Shown here piece after piece: positions 12,285 to 25,901 of a stretch of DNA of 64,000 nucleotides (positions are counted from its first letter, which is position 1; every line of letters begins with the position of its first letter). The notes under the pieces are model-generated. The model worked only from the letters and a program-made list of their open reading frames with translations, had not been told where the DNA came from and made no database searches. This DNA comes from Eucalyptus grandis (taxonomy: Eukaryota > Streptophyta > Magnoliopsida > Myrtales > Myrtaceae). The position numbers and the translations under genes are program-made. Location of the stretch: NCBI RefSeq assembly GCF_016545825.1, contig NC_052617.1, positions 57,058,472 through 57,122,471 on the forward strand, read 5' to 3'.

Positions 12285-12762
12285 AAGGCACCTGCTCTAT
12301 TCACGAAGCTGATACATTTGTTATGATAGAAATTATCAGCACCAACCTCATCTAGTATGTTTGAGTAGAAGAATCCACAACCTGGAACAGCAACCACCCC
12401 CGCAATCACACTCTTACCTTTTGACAATGACATATATTGGATTTCAGACAGCTTATTAGCAATAAAAATAGTGGAAAAAAGCAGCGTTTGTCAGACAGAA
12501 GGCACTCCTCAGGAATCTTGGCAAATATAAAGAATGAACCCTGAGGCTTAAACTGAATGTGCAAACCAATTTCAGCTGGAATTCTAGCTAGGAAATCTCT
12601 TCTTACTTCATAGTCCTGAACATCAATGGGAATAAGAGTCGGTTATTGCTTAGTGCGAATCCTCATGCACAGCCTTGGAGTATACTACTTGTCTCAGTGA
12701 TTCAAAATATTGTGGCTGACTTATAAGAGCGGCAAACACAGCCTCCTGGAAAGGGTGTCAAC
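12285..12762 (-). pseudogene. PLP-dependent aminotransferase fragment (kynurenine/aspartate-type)
   Basis: Three minus-strand pieces read as consecutive parts of the C-terminal half of a class I/II, fold-type I aminotransferase. About 12690-12760 gives TPFQEAVFAALISQPQYFES. About 12515-12640 gives DYEVRRDFLARIPAEIG and then FKPQGSFFIFAKIPE. About 12330-12420 gives GVVAVPGCGFFYSNILDE. Stops and frame changes separate them, for example a stop after the first piece near 12655. The N-terminal half with the PLP-binding lysine was not found. Such enzymes move amino groups between amino acids and 2-oxo acids, but this copy cannot encode one. The assignment rests on remembered family patterns, not a search. 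Confidence 0.6.
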
Positions 12763-14289
12763 AAGGTGCTGGAGCTGAATCTGTGATTCTGACGTGTATG
12801 TTCTTTAGGGCCAGTGATACTGCATCTCAGAACTAGGAGATCACCTGTACCCTGAATGTTTTCGAGAAGAAATTATCGTCCACTCCTGCATTCCTCGAAG
12901 AGAGGCGAGGGATATATGTTTTGTCTTGTCATATGTGAAAGTGTTCATACCCCTGAAAACATTTGCTATTTTATACTCATTCAGCCCCCGGATATCGAAA
13001 TCCCCCGCATAAAAGCACTTCTGGGGACCGTGATTTGATTGAAAAGGAATCTCAAGACAATAAAAAATGGAACAAACTAAAATCGACTTTGGGGGGGGGG
13101 GGGCAGGGCAGCAACAGCTTGACGGATGTATCTTATGAAGCAACGCTGATTGCTTTTTATCTCAACGCAATGAGTTTAATAAGCTCACAAGGCAATTGCA
13201 CCATGTTGGTGAAATTTTATGCTGAGCAATATTATTCATTCATGCATGTATGCAAGAGACTTGATTAGAATCGATTGTCACTGCTCCCATGTTTCTTCAG
13301 CTGCTCACGAGTCACACCAATGGAAATGCAGGGAACAGAGTAAGAAAATCGCTTTAAAGGAAGATCATCCTATGTTATCATCTCTTAAGGCAAACAAGAG
13401 TAATTTATTGTAGTTGCTATCATGTTACATTACTATCATTTCCTACAATGGTATGTGAAAAAAAAAAATCTGAAACTAACATCGACCACTTGGACTAGAT
13501 GAATAGTGCTGGTGAAGAATGAGTTTATATCTGCTCCCCCAAATACATTCCGTAAGTTAATGCTTTAGAGGAAAAGCATCGACCTCTTGTTTTTTTCCTC
13601 CCTCTGGGAGTACATTGGCTGATAATCGAGGCACCGCGCAAACAAGCAGGATGACAGTCGTCCTTGTTTGGAGATTAGAGAGAGAATACCAAAGTTGCCC
13701 AAAGAACTCGCCGAATCACCTTTGATTGGTGTATTGTAATTGTGATGCCCAACACATGAACTTGACCCAGAGACGGCAAAAGCTGACAACGCAGAAACCG
13801 AGTGCCGTGTGATTAGCAAACTTATATAGATAGTGGTACAATTGAGCATTGTCAGAAAATGCAGACTATGCTCCTCAGAAAATTCGAGCTATTTTCAGCA
13901 TTTACCCAAATCTTTCTTCTTTCTTATATGTGTTTGATTTGGATCGGAGGATTCTCAGCTGGTAGAAAGATGTGAATAATGATGCACTTATTCTTGCAAG
14001 TTTCCGAACGAAATTATAGAAGTTATTTGCAATATAACTAGACACTTGCGGAGGAGAACCGGTTAATGTTCTCTTGGGTTGTGAATTGATACTTTGCAAA
14101 TTTACCAGAAAAATTGACAATTTGTACAGCTTTATTCCACAACTTTTTACATAATAGAAAAATCATTGACGGGAAGAGTCATCTTTCATAGGAAATTCAT
14201 ATGTATGTTCTAGTAAATAAAGACAATACAAAATGTGACTGATGAAGCCTGACACGGATGTAGCAGAGATCCATCCAGGTAGACCATAT
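12763..14289. other. Intergenic and RLK-B 3' flank
   Basis: No gene is recognised. A run of 13 G lies at 13091-13103. The last 150-200 bp before 14290 resemble the sequence downstream of RLK-C (27650-27818), so they are the 3' untranslated and flanking part of the duplicated receptor-kinase unit. Confidence 0.55.
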
Positions 14290-17200
14290 TCATCTACCTT
14301 CTCCGACTATCTCATCAAGCATGGGTGTGAAACCAAGTACCGGTGAAAGATTTGCACCGTCTACAGTGCTTGCAGTGGACACAGGGTTGTAAGGGCTCTT
14401 GTCTGTGTTCATGTGTGTACTCTCAGTCACGAAGCTAGTGGTATCATTAAATCTCCAATCAGTCAAGTAGCCTGGCCTTTGGACACGGTCGGCACTTCAA
14501 TATCTCCAGAAAGCATTGCCACCACACAGACATTGGTGGTCTTAGCGCTGGCGATGTTTTAGTGCACAAGAGCGCCATTGCAACCATGCATTTTGCCTCC
14601 GTTTCATTGAACTCTGAAAATCTAGAATCAACCAGCTCCACAACACGGTTGGTTTCGTGCAAGGTCCAAGCCTGAGAAGCAGGAAAAAAGTGGCAAAGAT
14701 GTATTCAGGCAACCTCATAGACAGAATTAAAAGGGAAGAATAAAAGGAAGAAAGAGAATGATGTTTCCTTCTTAAATGGCCATAAAACAAATGAACAAGT
14801 GGGACAATGTTCAAGCGTGCATCCATTCAAGAAGATATATTTTTTCTTCTTCCAAGCTAGGGTCTGAATTTGGCCTTCCGCTGACAACCTCTAGAGCCAC
14901 TACACCAAACGCAAATACATCTGCCTTCTTCTGTAAGGTGGCCACGCATTGCATACTCAGGAGCAAGATATCCACTACAAAAGCAATGGGAAAGCAGAAT
15001 TAGAGTTTCAGCAACTGTATGCATAAGTGAACTAATAAATATTGCTCTGTGTGCACGTGACAGAACAAAATGGAGCTTACATGGTTCCCACCACATGGGT
15101 ACTTATATGTGTCTTATTATCATCATAAAGTTTAGCCAAACCAAAGTCTGATATTTAAGTGTGAGATCAGAGTCCAGCAGAATATTACTGGCCTTGACAT
15201 CCCTATGCACGATCCTCCACCTCGACTCCTCATGAAGATAAGCTAGGCCCCTTGCAATACCCAGACAGATATCAGAGCATGTTGCCCAATTGAGATTCGA
15301 GTTTCTTTGTCCCGTACCATGGAAGCAATATAAGTCCAAGCATCACTGCTAATCAAATATATGGCAATTTGAAAAAGTTTCTTACATGGCATTGTTCTTA
15401 ACTTTAGTTTGCTGATTTCCCACTTATTTTGTAACTTTTCCATGGTTCGTGCATTAAATATGTATTCACATGACAAAAGACATTATTGATGTGAAGATTC
15501 TACCACCTACCAAACATTGCCTGGTCAAGACTCTTGTTCTCCAGATACTCATAAACAAGAAGCCGATTCTCTGCATCAATGCAGCATCCATACGGTTTAA
15601 CAAGGTTGCGGTGTTGCACTGCAGATATAGTTGCAATCTCTGCCACAAATTGATTCTCTCCCTGGTGGGATGATACAGATAGTTGCTTGACAGCAATCAC
15701 TCTCCCATCATTGAGTGTTCCCTGTTGTCATTGATATGGTCAGTACTTCAATGTAAAAGATCCTCTGCCATTTTAAGACCAATAATGCGATTAGCATGAC
15801 AATGTATTCTCTAGTTACCAGACTATTAGGGAGCTCCACTTAAGTCAGACTATCAAGAATGCCAAAGAACCCATCTTCTAGAACTACAGTTAATTAATAT
15901 GTAGATGACAAATGAAGGACAGGTCAACCTATATCATGTTATTCAGTCTGGACCCTAGCAAATATAACCAAGAATTGTCCATTCATTAGTTACTTAAAAC
16001 CACATGTTACAACATTTGGTTATATTATCACCGATGGGTTGATGCTTTTCATTGGATTACTTTCTTTCCTAGACGTAATTTAGGATCTATTACAGTCATC
16101 CTCCAAAGCAAAGGATGATTGCCTTAAAAAGGAAAATGGCATAAGTGAGGAGAGTTATATTTTTTTTCTCCGGGGCTGAGAAAATACTGGAAGTTAGGTC
16201 CATCAGCACACGGAAACAATGAACTTTTCTCTTTTAGTTCCAAGGTACCGAAACCATAATTTTGGTACCATTCTGTAATGAGTTTCTCCTCTTTTTCTGT
16301 TCTTTCTCAAAGAACTTTCAGAAAGATAAACCATCAATTTAGTTCTTATGGCAAGGTAAGATCAGATCAGCTACAGTTCAGGAAGCTATAGTCATAAGAG
16401 CAGCATTTGCAAGCAGCCAAGTATTTTACTTCCGCCATAGTATTCAACTGTGACATCACTGAATCTACATTTAATTTTTAGTGTTATCCAATGAATTACA
16501 ACGAACCTTAAAAACAGGGCCAAATGCTCCCTCCCCAAGCTTGTTATCGGGATTGAAGTCATCTGTAGGAGCCTTTAGTTCCGCATAGTCGAAAGTGTAA
16601 GGTCTAGTATCTATTGCAAGGAACTCTGTAAGACACAATAATGTAGACAAGTTTCGGAAACATATTAGCCGCTTAAATTAGTCAGCCAGCAAAATAAAAA
16701 TGCATTCATGAAATTTAAATTTAACTAGAGAACGTGGAAATTCCACATCCTACCACCAGGGTTCATTGAACTCAAAAGATCTCGAGAACAGTGGCATTAC
16801 AATGTAAAGATTTCTCGTTCTTTTTTACCTCCGCAGAACACAGTGTCCGTCTTCTAATGCAAAAACATAATCAGCATACAAGACTACAGATAGGAAAGTT
16901 ATCAGGAGGAATCTATTGTAAAAATCTGATTGAAGTTCACCTTGGTCTTCGATCATGCGAGCCATTTTCCTTCTCCAAACAAAATAGAAGACCAGGAGAA
17001 CCACTACAACTCCTGTAGCAACTCCAACAATCAAGCCAGTATGATCCTTATTGCTGGTTGGGGGATTGTTACTGACAGTGTTGTGAAGTCTACACAAATT
17101 CTACCTATTAAGTAAACTAAAAAATATGGGGCTAGGAATACAAGCAAGTTTTATCATAGTACCTGGGATAGCACTAATGACTGGAACCAAAGGTCCATAT

Positions 17201-18614
17201 GTGGCTTGATTTGGTACACAGCAAGTCCCTTTTCCAGCCCAAAAAAGGTGTATTTTCAGATAGTTTGCACTTATCTGAGCCTGATACACTTTTTGAACAG
17301 CTGTAAGAGAGGCACCACCTGCCTCTTTCCGTATGTCGAAATTCTTTGCAACAAGGTTTCCCTGAAGTAATCATAAGAGGCATTGGCAGTTGACCATGAA
17401 CTTTCCAGGTTAAAGTAGAAAAAAAGCCTCTCAAATTACAGCCCTACCTGTATGTAGATATCAAAAAGATGCCTCCCAAGACATTTCCATTCAATATTTT
17501 CGATTGTATTTCAGCAAACTGGAGGGTGACATTGTAATTTCCATTCTCCAGCCCTAATCCATAGTATTGTAGAGACAAAGCAGAGACCCATGTAGTCTGG
17601 AACAGCTCTGAGTCTTAAGTGTTTGTGAACTGGGAAAGCGTGGAAGCTTTATAAGCAGGATTGTTGTTTTCCATGGAATAACCAACATTGCTCACTGCCC
17701 ACCTCTCTCTGTCGGTCACATAGTAGGTAGCAGGACCAAGAGTGTTATTATCCATCTCATACACAATATTACTGGACGAAGTAATCTGAGGGCCACCACA
17801 TTTAACTGCAAAATTGGAGTCTGCATGACAAGCACAAAAGTGCAGATCATGATGAGTTTATGAGAGGTACTTCTATCTACATAATGGACAAAATTATCTG
17901 CCACAGCACATGCAGTTTGTACATTCTATAATTGCATAATTTAGCCTGATTAAACTTAGAATATCTGAATGCACATGTTTATCTTCAAAACTTACTTCCA
18001 ACACTGTTGAGTAGCATCTTATTATGCAGTTGTAAATGTGATAATAAATTAGTTCTTTCACAATCTACTGAAGAGACCCACAAAGTCCTGATGGAAATTA
18101 ATAAACCAAATAAAGGGAACCTAGAGAGGTAAATATTGGATACAAGGACAGCCTGCCAGATATCTGCCTATTATACCCTGGACCAGAGACTGAATTTCTT
18201 AGGCCCTTCGCAGATGGGGAAAGTAGAATTCTAAATAGCATGTTTTTAATGGATCAAACAACCTTGCATGTTCAGCATCATATAACATGCATCATATGTG
18301 AGTTTTTGAAAACCTATAAGGTTATTGGATCAAATGACAAAGACATTGTTGAGAATTAGATGGCTTTTCCCCAATGAAACGATGATGGATTCATTACTTA
18401 GCCACACAGACCGATGGATCCATATATCTCAATTGGGAAGAATCAACAGGAAAAGAAAGAAACAGAATCAGTCTATATACTTCTTGAAACAAACCATAAA
18501 GAAACCAAAGATGAAACATAAATCATGGATCAAATGGGACATCATAACTACTTAGCTGTCCCCTTTTCTAAAGAAAAACCTAGCATACCAACTTGAACTT
18601 CAATTTTTCCTACT

Positions 18615-20380
18615 AGCCTTTCGCACCTTTTCTTTGCTGACGATGTTTTTCTGTTTTGCGAAGGTCATTTGCCTTCTATTAAGCTTCTCAAAGAAGGAAT
18701 TCAGCGGTTCTCTTCTTGGAGTGGCCTTACTCCAAACCAGGGGAAGAGCGAGGTGTTCCTATCTGGTGGTCCTTCCACTCTACAACAACAAATATTGATG
18801 GAACTTGGCTTCCGAGCGGGATCCCTCCCAGTTCGTTATTTGGGAGTTCCAATCATCACGTCGAGGATGAGATAGGTGGATTGTGCTACTCTTGTCAGGC
18901 GTATCACTGCCAGGGTTGAGTCTTGGACTCATCGGTTCCTTTCCGTTGCTGGGCGTCTTCAACTGATTAGATCAGTCCTTCATGCCATACAGGCCTACTG
19001 GGCGAGTGTCTTTATTTTACCTGCAGCTGTGCTGGAAAAGATTGAGCGGATCCTTAGACAATTTCTTTGGAAGACCTCAATTGGGCAGAGGAGGTGCCAA
19101 AGTATCCTGGGAGGATGTCTGCCTGCCTAAAGTGGAGGGGGGTCTTGGTATTAGGAGATTGCGAGACTGCAACAAGGCGGCTATGCTCAAACATATATGG
19201 ATTCTATTTTCAGATAAGGAGTCACTCTGGTGCAAATGGATCCACTCAACCTTCTTAAAAAGAGGGAATTTTTGGGTGGTGAAGAAGCCGATTGTATGTT
19301 CTTGGGCCCGGGAAGAAGCTCCTACAACTAAGGACAAAATTCGGCTCCGCTTCCCTCTTGGAGGATGGGCAATGGAATCACCACATCACTTTGGTTTGAT
19401 AATTGGCACCCTAGGGGTCCATTGAACCTCTTCTTTTCAGATTTACTCATCTATAACTCCGGCCTATCTAGGCAGGCAAGGGTTGCTGATCTCTTTGCTG
19501 AGGATGGTCGGGCGATTAGGTCAGTGATTGAAAGCTGGGGTTCGCCACTTCCTGCCTTGACTAATGCCTTGGATCGGTTTTGTTGGAGAGAGGATTCGTC
19601 CGGTAGGTTTTCGGTTGCCTCGGCCTGGGAGCTTATTAGACGGGAAAAAGATCGAGTCACTTGGCATGGCTTCATTTGGAACAATGCCATTCTGCCTCGG
19701 TACCAGCTCAATTTGTGGCTCATCACCAAACGGAGACTACCTACTCAGGCCCTCCTCATGTCCTACGGTAGGATCGAAGCTGCCTACTGCCCCTTTTGTA
19801 ATGATGTGCCTGACTCGGTTAATCACCTCTTTTTTGGTTGTCGGGTTACTTCGGGAGTTGCCTCCTTTTGGGCGGCTAGGTGTGGTATTCCTTGGAGGAA
19901 CAATCCATGGGAGGAAACAATTATCGGGTCTCGGCCTTGCTATCCGGCAAGGACTTCCATAACCGCATCGCCCGCTTTTCTTTTGGTGCTTTATGCCACA
20001 TTGTGTGGAGGAACGAGAAATGACATCCTCTTCGGGGGTGCGCAGATTTCTACTTCTTCTATGAAGATGCATCTCATGAAGGTGGTCAAAGATAAAGCAT
20101 GCACCTTCAAAAATGTGGAGGATTCCCCAAGAAACAGAAGATTACAACGCTCCTGGGAATTGGACCCTGCTATCTTCACAGTTTGATGTGTAGCCGGTTC
20201 ATGGTCTTAGTGTGTGTTGTTTTTCTTTTGTCGTCTTTTGGCCGCTTGGCCTTTGCCCGGCTTCCTTTCACTCTTTTGAGACTGTTCTTTTGAGTGCGAG
20301 TCTTTGAAGCCGGTTCTTTGTTTTTTTACCCCCCCTTTTATATTTATATTACTTCTTACTTACCAAAAAAAAAAAAAAAA
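18615..20380 (+). mobile_element. 5'-truncated LINE (L1-type) in RLK-B intron 16
   Basis: A plus-strand non-LTR retrotransposon fragment starts inside the reverse transcriptase at the catalytic box (SHLFFADDVFLF). It continues through GSLPVRYLGVP and RFLSVAGRLQLIRSVLHAI. The open frame 19365-20186 carries the zinc-binding C-terminal region (WLITKRRLPTQALL, then YCPFC...HLFFGC). It ends in A16 at 20365-20380. CTACT occurs on both sides (18610-18614 and 20381-20385) and is a likely target duplication. RLK-C at about 31780 has no insertion. Frameshifts near 18875 and 19130 show that it is dead. It belongs to the same family as the LINE at 45561-51479. It lies opposite to the gene strand. Confidence 0.9.
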
Positions 20381-23300
20381 CTACTCCTAATCTAACTACG
20401 GGAAGAAACTAGTTTGACCATTCCATGTTCTACTAAATTAAAGTTACCATTCACTTCACGTATCAGGATGCAAGCAAGCATAATACTTAAGTCACTGTAT
20501 ATATGATTTCCTGTCCTCCTCTTGTTGAAGCATTCAACAATGAAAAGCATATAAAGGGGAAAAGAGTACATGCACTTACAGATTCCAGTCCCGCGATTGC
20601 AAGGAAAATTCCGTTGAAGACAGTTTAATCCTGAAGGAAGTACACTAAGACATAAGTAGAAAAGTTTACTCAGTCAACTAGTATGGCAGTTATGTACTTA
20701 TAGGCTAATCAAAAGCAGATACTTCTATAGCAAGTCACTGGCTGTATGACCGAAGGGTATAAAAGGATTCTTCTAGTTGTATAGACACATCTGTTTTTTG
20801 GAATTAAACTCAAAGGATCATCTTTTAGTCATCATGAACCTGCACATCCTATCCCATCCAATAATCAATTGTCATTTCCCCACTATGGGGGTTGTACTGC
20901 TTCACATTTTGGAAATGCATTTTCCCTTGACACGACATTTTATGACTTTGATCGAACATTCAAGTCCTTCATGGATGATGCAATTGCTATTTAAATGCTA
21001 AAATTTTTTCAATCATTGACACAGTGATAGCATCTCCAAGTCATAGTTCGAACTGTATGCCTTTTCTAGTGAATACTGATACTGAGTCTCGCAGAATTGC
21101 TGATTACCCAGGCATGAATTATGAGAATTAAGATGGTGAAACTGTAGCTTCAGTATTTATACAAATTACTGACATCCACAATGGAATATGAATGAGAACA
21201 ATCATACGAAATCGCTAGCTATGACAGTTCCGTTGATGACAGTCATTTAAGTGATTTATATTCGTTCCTTGTGGTAGATTTAGCAACCATATGAGAAATC
21301 ACATACAGTCGTAAACCTTTGCTGACCCAAGAAGGAAAGCTTCCGATCAAGTTATTGTATGATACATCTCTGTAAAATTTGCACATTGAAGATGTTACTG
21401 AGTTAGTTAACCAATATGGTAGGAGTCTTTGAGTATCCAATAGCATCCTGTGATATGTCAAACAACAAAAGGTTGACCATCTTATCCATGTTCCCAGGCA
21501 CCAAATAGAAGACCTTGCCATAACTATTTATAGTACTGAGTAATCCTCATTCTGACCTTCAACCAAAGACAGAAAATAGAATACTTTGACCACACATTCT
21601 TGTTGCATTCAAACTCCAAGAGTGCCCCTAAAAAAATGTACATAATCCCCCATGTTCTTTTCAACTGATCAGTGACAGTTGTGAGCATCATTATGGCTAT
21701 CAGGCAAAGGAGATCTTTCAGGTGTTCTTACACGTTATGAAGGTATGCACTTTTCTGTTCAGGAAGTGTGCCATTCAAACTATTATTTCCAAGAAACCTG
21801 AGAAATGAAGCAAAGAGATTTGCAGAGCATTAACAAAGAGAACATATTGAAAGGAACATTTATGATTATCCAGAAGAGGTACATTACAAGTAAGTGAGTG
21901 AGCTCAAATTGAAAAGGGAGTTTGGAATCTGTCCAGTTAATAAGTCCCTGGTCCAATATAGATGCAACAAAGTTACTATATGTATAAATCGAGTAAATAA
22001 CATATAAATGTTTGAATAAAACATAATGCCTTTGGGAAAATCGAGCTGATTACATGTAAAAAACATCTAGATACCCAATGAATATAATATTTGTCAAATG
22101 AAGTCTATAGAAGAATCGTGGAGGCAAATGCTCCTTTGCAGTACTGTACCATTAATTAGGGCTCAAGATGGTCTTTAACCAAAGTATGACCAACCAGATA
22201 ACATCAAGTACTATTCATTTAGTTACTACTGTTATAAACCATTAATGAAGGGTCACTTATTCATCCCTTTCAAATGTTGCTTCTGAGTCACTGAATATAT
22301 ATTCAGAATGCAAATGGCAACAGCCCATATCCAGGTTGATGATAATGAAAGATAGACAAATTATGAAATGCTTTGGCATATTTTTCAATCAATCTCCACC
22401 AAGAACAATGACTCACAGCTGAGACAAACTCTGGTATCCTGAAATATCTGATGGGAGTGAATCTGAGATATTGTTATTCCTCAGTATCCTCAAAACAATT
22501 GGGTAGGCCCATTTCACATAAGTGCCAAAAGAGAAAAATAAAGGAAAAGAAAGTCTGCTACATGCTCTGGAATCACAATGTCTTACAGAATAGACAGATT
22601 TGTCATATTCCTGATAAATTCCAGTGAAGAGCTCACATTAGATACATCACTTATCCTTCTGCATTATGTACTCAACTCATTGTCAGTTTGTTTCAGGCCG
22701 TTATAAGTTAGTTCTTACAAGCATAGAGACAGAAAGTACATGGCCCACTCACAAGTCTTGCAGAGCCGTGAAATTGGAAAATGTTGAAGAAATTGAACCG
22801 TTGAAAGAATTTCCTTGAAGAAACCTATAAACAAAATAAATTAATAAAAAATTGGACAAATTTATCACATTCTGTTTAGTGATAGCATACTACAGAATTA
22901 ATGCTATATAATTTGTCGAATTTCAATATCCAGAGCCTACTAACTGTTGTGAAAGGTAGACATTCATAGTCCTAGGCATGGTTAGATGAAAAACAAACAT
23001 ATGTATTGCCTTACAGCTGTGTAAGCTGCGACCAATTTCCTATGAATTCTGGTATATTGCCAGTGAGGTTGTTATCCCGAGAAATCATATAAGGGTTAGA
23101 CAATCTGATGGTGGGCAGAATGATAGTAACAACGACATGCTACTGCAAGTTGGAAAGGTTAAAAGAAACTAATCAATTTGAAAGGATGCATGAAAAAAAT
23201 TTACTTAGTCCGATTGCCACCTATTTCAACAAAACTGGCCTCTGCCAAACTCCAATACCTGCAAATATTTTAAAAGGAAAAATCCATGTTTAGGAATGTT

Positions 23301-24844
23301 AAGCAGGTAGGACTTACAGTTGCTGCAATTTGGACAGATTTCCAAGCTCAGATGGCAGAGAGCCATTGAAGTTATTGGTGCTGAAGGACCTACAATATTA
23401 AATTTGCATGTCATATTTCATTGAACACTTGTCTGAACATCTAATGGACCTAATTCAGTTGAATCCTTCTGCTTGACATTACAAATCCTGTTCTGGAACT
23501 GTTACTTACAATGACAATAGCTCTGTAAGTTGCCCAAGTTGCGGTGGGAGCTCCCCTGATAATGCATTGATGCGCAGACTCCTGCAGTAAATCAGCAGAG
23601 TAAGCATCAGGAAAGAAAGAAAACTGCTTAAAAAAATGAGAGGAAAATCGTATAAATTTTGAAACTAGAATTGAGTTGTGCTCACAGATACTGCATGCGA
23701 GTTAGGTTGCCAATGGATGGAGATAAGGAACCAGTGAAGAGATTTTGGGCTAAGTTCCTGAATAAAGTACGTAACACTATCAGAAACAATGGAAAACTAC
23801 GTAAGATTTTGAAACCATGCTGTGTAGAATCAATATGGGGCTTCCACAAATGAGAGCATGTGAGTGTTGCATAGACAAGCCCGAACCGAGTGTTGCTTAA
23901 TTATAAGGCATGATACATGGCACAACATAAAAACTCCAGGGAAATGAGAAACCTCTAGAAAAGACAGAAGAAGTGGAATGGGACCAATACATACAGATTG
24001 AAGAGGTAAGTCAAGTTCCACAACTCATCAGGGATAGGACCAGCAACGCTCAGTGCAAAAACTCGGCTGCAACCAAAGAAAAGCCACCCGGTCATGAGAT
24101 GAGACACGCACATGGTGGGCACGGTAGTCGATATGTACAGCTGTGTAATGTGGCAAGTAGTAGAATTGGTGAAGGAGCAGTCGCATATGATTAAAGGATT
24201 GTAATCATCGAAGGAAACAGAGGGGTCGATCGCAGCTCCGCTGAATGGCTCTCCACTTATGTTCCATGTTGGCGTCTGTGAAGCGAGTCCCCATGTTGAC
24301 CATATCGAGCTCAGAATCGCCACTACATTCACATAACCATCATCAACTCACACCTGTTCAGCTTCATGCTCAAACTAAATGCATTGGTGCATGATTCTTA
24401 CCTTAAGTAAATGGAGAGTGATTTAGACAATTAAGTGCAATTTATAATGCGGGTATTCGCATGTTGTCCATCCAGTTGAATTGTATAAAGGAGGACAGCC
24501 GCTTCATATGGAGTAGTATTTGTGCATTTCCCAGACATATGATCTTAAGGAAATCATTTTTGCTACGTTGCTAGTCAATATTTTAAGAGTAAAGATTATA
24601 CCACAAGTCACTAAAATAAAAGTGAGTTCCATATAAACTGAATCAACATAAGAAGGTGAAAGAAGAATCACCGACATCCTTATAGTCAGTTTCTAGATAA
24701 TAAAGTGAGGTAATGATAAGTTGGCGAAAGGATAGGAAAAATATCATCAAGACGTTTTGGTTTTGAAGAGGAATTCTCTGTCCGGACATGAAAAAGAGTA
24801 CATTCGAGAATTGACATTGAAGTTTGGATTTTTTTAGTAAGATG

Positions 24845-25782
24845 ACATCCCCCTCAAGAAAATATTCACTGATTTCTTCCCATCACGACGTCATCATCTT
24901 CCGTGGCATATACCTTTTATTTTATCCAATCACCACTTGACATGTAATAATCTGACGTGGAATCGCAAAAATTGAAAATCTACTCAGACCAAGTCACTCT
25001 CTTTATCCTTCTCTTCTCCAGCCACAGCCACGTCCGAGCCTGACCTCCGAGCGTCCCCGCCGGCGCCCATCTCGACCGACACTGCTGCGCGTCCAAACTC
25101 GACCCACCCCCACCGCCGTCTTCATTGTCAGCTTTGCCTTCGCCGGAAATGGTCCTTCATCTTCGTCGTCTTTATGGTCATCTTTACCCCTTTTTGGCCT
25201 TGAGCAAATGCCCAAAAATCTGGGGAAAAATAAGGAAAAGAATAGAAATCTCTTGACAAAAAAATTTGGGGAAATATCTTTGAGACAAAGAAGGGGCAGT
25301 GAGTCTCTTGGCCAGTCCTTTTAGTCGGTCTCTTGGCTTGTCCTTTTGGCCAAAAAGGTAGGAAGACATGGCCGCAAACAACTCGATTTTGGGAGATTTG
25401 TAGAAGCTGGGTTATGGAAACCTGTGGAAGCTGGGGACAAAGAAAGAAGCCCAGAAACTTGAATGCTAAGGCCCTCCCATTTTGCAGCGCATCTCGTCAC
25501 CACAACAGGGGAAAAAAATAAAATAAAGTTGACCCATAAAGTTGACCGACGCATCTGGTCACCAGAAGACGACTTCCTCTATTCGTCTTCGGCTTCGTCT
25601 TCCCCTGTGATTGGGCTCCGGCGGGGTGGGGTGGGAAACTCAGCTCACCGCTGGCGCGACGACCACGGCGGCGTAAGGGCTCGTGGATGGAGGTTGCGGC
25701 GGAACGGGGAGATGAGAGGCCGGAGCGGTGGTTAGAAGGAAGACAGAGGAAATATGATTTTTAATTTGTTTCAATATATATA

Positions 25783-25816
<34 letters not shown>

Positions 25817-25901
25817 AAGTGGTGATTGGATAGAAGCAATAAGGTGCATGCGGCGAAGGATAATGACATGGTGGGAAGGAAGCAAATCCTCCAAGGGGTG
25901 T
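24845..25901. mobile_element. Long-TIR element in RLK-B intron 1 (MULE-like)
   Basis: The two ends (24845-24942 and 25813-25901) are imperfect inverted repeats of about 90 bp. They share ttatccaatcaccacttgac at the inner side and acaccccttg/acatccccct at the outer side. RLK-C has no corresponding DNA here. The interior is GC-rich in places and includes a (TG)n run at 25785-25815. No transposase was seen. Long TIRs suggest a Mutator-like non-autonomous element, but the target duplication is not clear. Confidence 0.7.
25785..25815. repeat. (TG)n microsatellite
   Basis: About 15 TG units lie next to the inner edge of the right terminal repeat of the element at 24845-25901. Confidence 0.9.

Noticed and set aside
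12841..13143. 100-codon minus-strand frame
   Set aside because: It includes the translation of a 13-G run and has no recognisable motif. The overlapping plus-strand frame is equally long.
15466..15696. 76-codon minus-strand frame over RLK-B exon 21
   Set aside because: It is an alternative frame over the real exon, which encodes [20 protein letters not shown] in the frame starting at 15700.
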